IMG/VR virus record: IMGVR_UViG_3300019776_000244
Coordinates: 1 to 36,553 of that record
Strand: one strand, 5' to 3'
DNA length: 36,553 nucleotides
From: a virus
The position numbers and the translations under genes were made by a program. Shown piece after piece: positions 31,706-36,553 of the stretch. Numbering within the stretch: the first letter of the stretch is position 1; the number at the start of each line of letters is the position of its first letter. The notes beneath the pieces were generated by a model. It saw only the letters and a program-made list of their open reading frames with translations, was not told the DNA's origin and made no database searches.

Positions 31706-32038
31706 ATGGAATTGAAACCTTCAAGCAAGTTGTTCCAACAGCTTCGAGACATTGAAGAACTGGATTATGTTCTTCGCAATTGGTGTCAAGACGACGACCG
31801 AAAACCCGGCTCGTATACACTTGACGAACTGATTGTGTTGGCTCGATGGCGAGTTGAAGAGTTCGAGGAGCCCGGTCATTCATTGAATGATGGCTTGACC
31901 GGCGAGCATGGCTTGACCGGAGATGCGGCAGCGGAAGAGGAGTTTTATTGCAGGACTCAATACCGCCTCTGCAAGCAATGGCTTAAGCGAGCCGAGCGCG
32001 AATACAAAGCTGCTTGCAATGATCCAGCTGTAGGTTAA
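31706..32038 (+). CDS. Hypothetical early protein, 110 aa
   Basis: The start is ATG 31706 after AAAGGACATTGGACC. The protein is acidic and helical (KLFQQLRDIEELDYVLRNW, DELIVLARWRVEEFEEP, then RLCKQWLKRAEREYKAA) and lacks known motifs. Confidence 0.65.
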   Translation: MELKPSSKLFQQLRDIEELDYVLRNWCQDDDRKPGSYTLDELIVLARWRVEEFEEPGHSLNDGLTGEHGLTGDAAAEEEFYCRTQYRLCKQWLKRAEREYKAACNDPAVG

Positions 32039-32053
32039 TCGAAAGGGTTTGCG

Positions 32054-32251
32054 ATGTTTGCAACGAAGACAATGGACCACGACAAGTATCCTCAATCATT
32101 GCGAGCCAAGTCGGAAGCCGAACTTCGGTTCATAATCAAGGACTGTCAAGAATCGATTGATCAGAATCCAGAGAACCCCAACAATGGATTCTATGCCGAT
32201 GAAATTAACTACGCAGCGATGGAAATCCATCGTCGCAACAAAAGTAACTGA
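32054..32251 (+). CDS. Hypothetical early protein, 65 aa
   Basis: This small helical protein (SEAELRFIIKDCQESIDQNPENPNNGFYADEINYAAMEIHRR) starts after AAAGGG. The pattern of two helices around an asparagine/proline turn suggests a small binding protein. The function is unknown. Confidence 0.6.
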   Translation: MFATKTMDHDKYPQSLRAKSEAELRFIIKDCQESIDQNPENPNNGFYADEINYAAMEIHRRNKSN

Positions 32252-32315
32252 CCAGCCTTTTCGCGGGTAGGCTCCGCATGTTTATCAATGTTTGTTCTCC
32301 ATAGGAGTTTGGATT

Positions 32316-32747
32316 ATGTCGAAGGTTATCAACAATTTCGCTTTCAATTCGGTTCGTTCGCGCAAGAGTCAATACGACTGGAACAAGTTCTTCGACGGTC
32401 AAATTTGGCTGCTTGAAGAGGGATCCGACTTTGAATGCAAGCGCAACTCTTTCATGACCTTGATCCGGTTGGCTGCGAAGAAAATGGGCAAGCAAGTTCG
32501 AATTGCGAACCGACCGGAAGGGATTGTGCTGCAAGCATGGAGCGATGTTGTCGTCGGGTTGGTGGATGTTAACGACGAGGTTGCAGCTTGCGAAGGTTAC
32601 GACGACGATGTTGAGCAGGACGAGATTTCTATTCTTGAAACAACTCCGTCCGGCGGGTTCATCGTCCCTGGCGTTGATGATGTTGTTCCATTGAAGCCAT
32701 CGAAGCGCAAGCGAACCAAGTCGGTTGCTAGCTCGCTCGACGCATAG
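32316..32747 (+). CDS. Hypothetical early protein, 143 aa
   Basis: I chose ATG 32316 after the AGGAGTTTGGAT leader. The N-terminal 85 residues are alpha/beta with a basic KKMGKQVRIANRPEGIVLQAW segment, then an acidic stretch (DEVAACEGYDDDVEQDE), then a basic KRKRTK tail. The charge pattern is like a single-strand-binding or chromatin-like protein, but I do not recognise it. Confidence 0.65.
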   Translation: MSKVINNFAFNSVRSRKSQYDWNKFFDGQIWLLEEGSDFECKRNSFMTLIRLAAKKMGKQVRIANRPEGIVLQAWSDVVVGLVDVNDEVAACEGYDDDVEQDEISILETTPSGGFIVPGVDDVVPLKPSKRKRTKSVASSLDA

Positions 32748-32770
32748 TTGGATCAATGCGATTGACTGAA

Positions 32771-32827
32771 CCGATCCCTCGACTTGAGGGGTCGGCATTA
32801 TGGGCCAAGTGTTTGACCCGCAATGCC
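32771..32827 (+). promoter_or_regulatory. Two alternative leader hairpins before the DUF932 gene
   Basis: CCGATCCCTC (32771-32780) pairs with GAGGGGTCGG (32786-32795) with one G-U pair. GGCATTATGGG (32794-32804) pairs with CCCGCAATGCC (32817-32827) with one mismatch and one G-U pair. The stems share GG at 32794-32795, so they compete at their border. The 138-base gap before 32886 has no gene. This could be a terminator of the upstream small genes plus a structured leader. Confidence 0.5.
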
Positions 32828-32885
32828 GATGGTTCCAGCAATACGATTTGCACATCCGGCAGGTTATTTACAAAGGGATATTGAT

Positions 32886-33869
32886 ATGGCTCACAACTTG
32901 AAGCAATGGGACTCAATGATGGCGGTCGGGGATCGTCCGTGGCATGGACTTGGAGTTACATTGGACGAGGCCCCTAAGACTGCTTCCGAAGCACTATCGC
33001 TTGCGAAGTGCGATTGGACCGTTGAAAAGCGGCCGATGTTCTTGGCTGATGGATCACCGGTGCGAGTTACTGGATCGGTCAGCAAGAAAAACGAAGGTTT
33101 GCCCGGTGCTATTGTTCGCGTTGATACGAACGAGATTCTTGGCGTTGTCGGTCCTAGTTACACTCCATTGCAGAACTCGGTTGTTGCGGACCTGTACCAA
33201 CCATTGATCGACGATGGCGTTGTTGACATTGAAAGCTGCGGATCATTATTTAACGGTCGTCGCGTTTGGATGCTTGGTCGGTTGAAGAACGGACAACAAC
33301 CAATTGCAGGTTCATCCGATGCCGTTCAACGGTACCTCATGCTTGCTCATGGTCATGACGGACAAATGGCGGTGCGGTTCGGGTTTACCTTCGTTCGCGT
33401 TGTATGCTGGAACACAATGTCGCTTGCAGTCAATAGCAAGCAGCAAGGCCGACTTGTCAAATGCCTGCACACGACCAACTTGCAAAGCAATTTAGAAACC
33501 CTTCGGTCGGCATTGAATGCAAGCGATGAAGTGTTCGACCTGACTGCCGAGGAGTACCGCAAACTGGCAAGCCGAGGAGTTACTCGAGCGAGCCTTCGTG
33601 AATATGCTCGTGTTATTGTCGATGCAGACCAAGACGAAAAGAAATGGTCGGGATCACAACGCAATAAAATTGACCGGATTGTTAACATGGCGATTTCAGG
33701 TCGAGGCAATACGGGCAAAACTTGGTGGGATGCATACAACGGTGCTACCGAGTACCTAACATGGGCGGCGCAGAAGCGAGCAGACACCCGGTTCAATTCG
33801 TTGTGGTTTGGTGACAATGCAACCAAGAATCAGGACGCATTGGACCTCGCGGTTGCGATGGCGACATAG
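32886..33869 (+). CDS. DUF932 phage/plasmid-like protein
   Basis: The 327-residue protein shows the DUF932 (phage/plasmid-like TIGR03299) pattern: MMAVGDRPWHGLGVTLDEAPKTASEALSLAKCDWTV at the start, IVRVDTNEILGVVGPSYTPLQN near residues 75-100, then FTFVRVVCWNTMSLA near 175-190. A helical C-terminal part has WWDAYNGATEYLTW. I chose ATG 32886 after CAAAGGG. Such proteins are common in phage early regions near recombination genes. Their biochemical role is unknown. Confidence 0.82.
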   Translation: MAHNLKQWDSMMAVGDRPWHGLGVTLDEAPKTASEALSLAKCDWTVEKRPMFLADGSPVRVTGSVSKKNEGLPGAIVRVDTNEILGVVGPSYTPLQNSVVADLYQPLIDDGVVDIESCGSLFNGRRVWMLGRLKNGQQPIAGSSDAVQRYLMLAHGHDGQMAVRFGFTFVRVVCWNTMSLAVNSKQQGRLVKCLHTTNLQSNLETLRSALNASDEVFDLTAEEYRKLASRGVTRASLREYARVIVDADQDEKKWSGSQRNKIDRIVNMAISGRGNTGKTWWDAYNGATEYLTWAAQKRADTRFNSLWFGDNATKNQDALDLAVAMAT

Positions 33870-33891
33870 TTGGTTGATCAAGTTACTTCAA

Positions 33892-33914
33892 GGTTCCCTG
33901 CGATGCAGGGAACC
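33892..33914 (+). terminator. Perfect 10-bp inverted repeat after DUF932 gene
   Basis: GGTTCCCTGC (33892-33901) and GCAGGGAACC (33905-33914) are perfect reverse complements with a 3-base loop, 22 bases after the gene. There is no T-run, so a factor-independent terminator is not certain. It may be an RNA-stability hairpin or a protein-binding site. Confidence 0.55.
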
Positions 33915-33966
33915 GAACCCGATCCAATGCGGTTGAATCGAGTTCGGTTTTCAATAGGGGGCAATC

Positions 33967-34140
33967 ATGAAACCTGACGACTTGAAAAGAGCATTGTTGC
34001 TTTACAAGCGGTACAAAACGGATGGCTTTGAATTTCGGCGTATTGCTGAAATGTACGGCTTGACTACGGTCGAGCTTACAGCGAGGTGCTACAAAGCAAT
34101 GAGGATGCGTCAATCGAAAGGACGACAACGCAATGGCTGA
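33967..34140 (+). CDS. Small HTH protein, 57 aa
   Basis: The frame from ATG 33967 encodes 57 residues with AGGGGGCAATC upstream. The pattern FRRIAEMYGLTTVELTARCYKAMR is a helix-turn-helix, followed by a basic tail (RQSKGRQRNG), so DNA binding is likely. It overlaps the CsrA gene by 8 bases (ATGGCTGA) and is probably co-regulated with it. Confidence 0.65.
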   Translation: MKPDDLKRALLLYKRYKTDGFEFRRIAEMYGLTTVELTARCYKAMRMRQSKGRQRNG

Positions 34141-34420
34141 CAACAACGAAGCGAGCCGAGCTAAGAAACGGCTTGTAATAACTCGCAAGCACAACCAAGG
34201 CTTTTACATTGATGAAACGTTGGTGCGGGTCAACTTGAGCGAGACGCGCGGTCGGCAAGCTCGCATTGTAATTGAGGCCGACGAATCGGTGGCTATTCAA
34301 CGCGAGGAGCTACGCGCTCGTGGTTTGCCAAGGATCGTTCAGCGATTGAAGCAGAAGGGCCAAGGATCGTCAAAGGACAAGGATTGCAATGCCGACCGTT
34401 CGTTCAATCAAAAGCCGTAG
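34133..34420 (+). CDS. csrA: CsrA-family RNA-binding regulator
   Basis: The 95-residue protein matches CsrA at residues 13-60: RLVITRKHNQGFYIDETLVRVNL for the first three strands, ARIVIEADESVAIQREEL for the rest, with the RNA-binding arginine at R57 as in VHREEI of the bacterial protein. It has a 12-residue polar N-terminal extension and a basic, Gln-rich C-terminal extension. CsrA dimers bind GGA motifs in mRNA leaders and change translation and stability. Here it may act on host messages or on the phage early leaders that carry paired GGA motifs. Confidence 0.85.
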   Translation: MADNNEASRAKKRLVITRKHNQGFYIDETLVRVNLSETRGRQARIVIEADESVAIQREELRARGLPRIVQRLKQKGQGSSKDKDCNADRSFNQKP

Positions 34421-34430
34421 GAGTGTGATC

Positions 34431-34532
34431 GTGGTCGATCAACTACTTGTGTTCATTGGCGGGATCATGTTTGGAATTTCAATCGGGATCGGACTAGTGC
34501 TTTTCATAGGCATCGAACACCGAGACGATTGA
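34431..34532 (+). CDS. Small single-TM protein, 33 aa
   Basis: A GTG start at 34431 follows AGGAGTGTGATC. The 33-residue product is almost all one hydrophobic segment (LLVFIGGIMFGISIGIGLVLFIGI) with a charged end (EHRDD). It is too short for a confident family assignment, but the ribosome-binding site and spacing after csrA support a real gene, perhaps a small membrane effector. Confidence 0.5.
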   Translation: MVDQLLVFIGGIMFGISIGIGLVLFIGIEHRDD

Positions 34533-34580
34533 TGTTTGTTTAGTTGTTTGTTCCTACTTACTTTCAGGACGGGGGTTGTT

Positions 34581-35414
34581 ATGTCGTCGGATTATTTCGA
34601 TTCAGAGGCTTTGAGCAATTCGATGTTGAAGACATTGAAGGAAAGCCCGGCAGAATTCCATGCTCGGTACATTGCGAAGGATTATCCACAGCAATATACC
34701 GAAGCATTCCAGACGGGGCACCTTTTACATTGCCTAGCATTGGAACCTCAATGCTTCGATGAACGGTACCAAGTTATGTCCGGTCCGATCAATGAACGGA
34801 CTGGCAAGCCATTTGGCAAGGATACGAAGGCGTACACCGACTGGCTTGCATCATTCAAGCCGACCGAAGGATTGCAAGTGATCGAAAGCGATGATTACTA
34901 CCGGGCGGTTGCAATGGTGCGTTCACTGAACAAGCATCCGGTTATTTCAAAGTTGCTCAATCGCGGCTCCATGCTCATCGAGCAACCGGTATACGGTAAG
35001 TTGTCATTCGAGAATGCCGACCTCGACTTTCGATGCAAGCCGGATTTAGTTCTTGTCGAGGAGGGAATCGTTGTCGATGTTAAAACATCGGAAGATGCAT
35101 CACCGAGCAACTTCAAAAGCTCAGCGTACAAGTTCGGTTATGAAACTCAGGCTTGGTTATACACACGGCTATTGCAGCAGCATTACAACCGCGAGTTTAC
35201 AATGTTGTTTGCGGTCGTGTCCAAGTCGGCTGAACCAAATCAGGACGACAAGCCGACAATGGATCGTGTTCATGCCACAGGGCTTTATGAATTGTCGCAC
35301 AAGCGACTCGAACGAGCTCGCAATGAAATCATCCAGTTGTGCGAAAACTATATGCGGTTCAATGCCGAGGGATGGCCGAAGGACTGGCGAAAGGATATTT
35401 GCATCCTTGACTAA
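34581..35414 (+). CDS. RecE-like exonuclease (PD-(D/E)XK)
   Basis: I chose ATG 34581; the frame is open from 34536. The 277-residue protein has the pattern of phage exodeoxyribonuclease VIII: SNSMLKTLKESPAEFHARY at the start, FQTGHLLHCLALEP, then FRCKPDLVLVEEGIVVDVKTS with the metal-binding Asp and D-X-K, and YETQAWLYTRLLQ. It degrades 5' ends of double-stranded DNA to give single strands for the annealing protein encoded next. Confidence 0.85.
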   Translation: MSSDYFDSEALSNSMLKTLKESPAEFHARYIAKDYPQQYTEAFQTGHLLHCLALEPQCFDERYQVMSGPINERTGKPFGKDTKAYTDWLASFKPTEGLQVIESDDYYRAVAMVRSLNKHPVISKLLNRGSMLIEQPVYGKLSFENADLDFRCKPDLVLVEEGIVVDVKTSEDASPSNFKSSAYKFGYETQAWLYTRLLQQHYNREFTMLFAVVSKSAEPNQDDKPTMDRVHATGLYELSHKRLERARNEIIQLCENYMRFNAEGWPKDWRKDICILD

Positions 35415-35468
35415 CTTTGTTTGTTTATTTGTTGATTGCATTAACATTTCATTTTGGAGAATTAAACT

Positions 35469-36341
35469 ATGTCGAAGGATGAACCGATTCCGACTACTGA
35501 ATCGAATCAGTTAGCGGAACAAAAGAAGCGAGAGTTAACACCGGCTCAAAGGTTTCGATCCGATGTTACAAAAATGGCTGGCCAATTGCTTTCGCAATGG
35601 GTCGGAGAGGAACGAGCAGGAGAGGCGGTCGGTCGTTTGTCGGTTGCATTGGCTGCATCGGCAACAGCATCGCGCAAGCCGGAGGAATTCTTTTCATGCA
35701 CTCGGGACAGCATTGCGAGGGTGATTGCAACATCAGCATTGACAGGCATCATGCCATCGACCGGTGCCGGTGCTTTGGCCTATGCAATTCCGCGCCGGGC
35801 TCGCAAAGGGGAGGATCCTCAACTTCAATACCAATTGAGCCACCGAGGAGTCAACGCACTAGCGAACCGGGCGGGGCTTCATATGTTTGCAATGCCGATA
35901 GGCATCGACGATTCCATTTCAATTGGCCCGTCAGGTATGGTTCAGATTGATTCAATCGACTTGGACAATCCACCGACTTCGATTGATCAACTTCGCGGGG
36001 TGATCGTGCAGGTCATTCGACTTGAAACATCCGCGCTCATTTGTACCGGATGGGTTGCTAAAAAGTTGATCCTTGAACGGCGGGAAATGTCCGATGCATA
36101 CCAGTTCGCAGTTAAGAACGACTATGCAAAAGAATCCGATCCTTGGCACCGATGGCCAATTGAGCAAGCGATGAAATGCGCGATGCATTACGCAATCAAT
36201 CGCGGTTGGTGCGTCATCGACGACACCGAAGCGGTTCGCGCTTTGGCTGCGGATGGTCAATCGGATGTAATTGATTCGGTCGTTGTTCCGACGAAGCGGC
36301 TCGGTGGATTGATTGAACCAACGAAGAATGACACAGAGTAG
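35469..36341 (+). CDS. recT: RecT-family single-strand annealing protein
   Basis: The 290-residue protein follows the nuclease. It has the RecT pattern: LTPAQRFRSDVTKMAGQL, then DSIARVIATSALTGIMPSTGAGALAYAIPRRARKG with the substrate-loop motif, LQYQLSHRGVNALANRAG, and HRWPIEQAMKCAMHYAINRGW. It pairs single strands made by the RecE-like enzyme. Together they form the phage recombination module. A 127-base leader-like gap does not separate them; the spacing is 54 bases with TGGAG. Confidence 0.9.
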   Translation: MSKDEPIPTTESNQLAEQKKRELTPAQRFRSDVTKMAGQLLSQWVGEERAGEAVGRLSVALAASATASRKPEEFFSCTRDSIARVIATSALTGIMPSTGAGALAYAIPRRARKGEDPQLQYQLSHRGVNALANRAGLHMFAMPIGIDDSISIGPSGMVQIDSIDLDNPPTSIDQLRGVIVQVIRLETSALICTGWVAKKLILERREMSDAYQFAVKNDYAKESDPWHRWPIEQAMKCAMHYAINRGWCVIDDTEAVRALAADGQSDVIDSVVVPTKRLGGLIEPTKNDTE

Positions 36342-36347
36342 TACTTT

Positions 36348-36421
36348 CAATGGTTGGGCGATGGGATTGACGGTCCGAACGTCACTCTTTTAACCTTCCG
36401 TGATGTGTCGTCCAGCCATTG
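36348..36421 (+). other. Structured element after recT with nested hairpins
   Basis: CAATGGTTGGGCGA (36348-36361) pairs along 14 positions with TCGTCCAGCCATTG (36408-36421), including two G-U pairs. Inside, TGACG (36368-36372) and CGTCA (36380-36384) form a second hairpin with a 7-base loop. It starts seven bases after the recT stop. The G-U pairs suggest an RNA structure: a terminator-like element or a small non-coding RNA. The rest of the stretch to 36483 is G-rich and has no gene. Confidence 0.5.
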
Positions 36422-36483
36422 AATTGAACTGGGACAGCCGGAGAGACGGCGAGGGTCGGCGGCGTGGCGGCTTATTAGCGATG

Positions 36484-36553
36484 CAATCGTGAATGGCCTT
36501 GGTTTGCCACACAAGCGAAAGAAAATCAGAGCCAGATTTTCAGACGTGCCTAG
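36484..36553. repeat. Right copy of 70-bp direct terminal repeat
   Basis: This is an exact copy of positions 1-70. It shows that the non-coding stretch after the recT-like gene runs on into the stretch before the first gene at 183, giving a junction region of about 320 bp on the circle. Confidence 0.9.

Overview
The window is a complete, circularly closed genome of a tailed, siphovirus-like bacteriophage. The first 70 bases recur exactly as the last 70, so the unique circle is about 36,483 bp. Every gene I can support lies on the + strand. Genes are packed with ATGA, TAATG or short overlaps, so most of the circle reads as one or a few long operons. I see no integrase, excisionase or CI-like repressor, which favours a virulent phage, although a small HTH protein and tRNA-3'-end-like sequences leave that open. 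The host is a bacterium with an envelope that suits membrane-anchored redox and lysis proteins. Planctomycetota is my guess from the flavour of several families (CsrA, Erv-like protein, DUF932, DUF1376), but the sequence does not prove it.

Layout from the left: (1) 1-182, a non-coding junction with several hairpins and two tRNA T-arm-like motifs. (2) 183-4157, small early genes, a staphylococcal-nuclease-like protein, a DUF1376 replication-type protein, a possible helicase-loader-like partner and a RusA-like resolvase. (3) 4254-7088, a membrane/lysis-type cassette: a holin-like protein built from a duplicated half, several single-TM proteins, a papain-like (C1) cysteine peptidase, a membrane-anchored CPPC thioredoxin-like protein and a spanin-like coiled coil with heptad-spaced cysteines. 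(4) 7085-9584, probable tail-tip or fibre proteins. (5) 9733-14429, a DNA-hypermodification cassette: ParB-like protein, two tandem DpdA-type transglycosylases, a QueD paralogue without the catalytic cysteine, a YhhQ/VUT-type transporter, QueD, QueE and FolE. (6) 14429-26921, packaging, head and tail: small and large terminase, zinc ribbon, gpW-like joiner, lambda-type portal, a protease-scaffold-major capsid fusion, head-tail completion proteins, tail tube, a G/GT chaperone pair joined by a probable -1 frameshift, and a short tape measure. (7) 26922-30944, tail-distal proteins ending with a 34-cysteine protein and an Erv/ALR-like sulfhydryl oxidase-like protein. (8) 30945-31421, a GATC-rich non-coding region with a 41-bp tandem repeat and palindromes, a candidate origin or control region. 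(9) 31422-36341, small early genes, DUF932 protein, HTH protein, phage CsrA, a RecE-like exonuclease and a RecT annealing protein, closing the circle.

Two systems stand out. First, the 7-deazaguanine cassette encodes GTP to 7-carboxy-7-deazaguanine (FolE, QueD, QueE) and base insertion (two DpdA paralogues), but has no QueC. It instead carries a catalytically altered QueD-like protein and a transporter, so the final DNA base may not be preQ0. Second, an Erv-like protein sits directly beside a cysteine-rich virion-type protein, and a membrane-anchored CPPC thioredoxin-like protein is encoded elsewhere. Together they resemble, by analogy only, the virus-encoded disulfide relays of large DNA viruses. 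A phage CsrA with several early-gene leaders carrying paired GGA motifs is a third regulatory lead.
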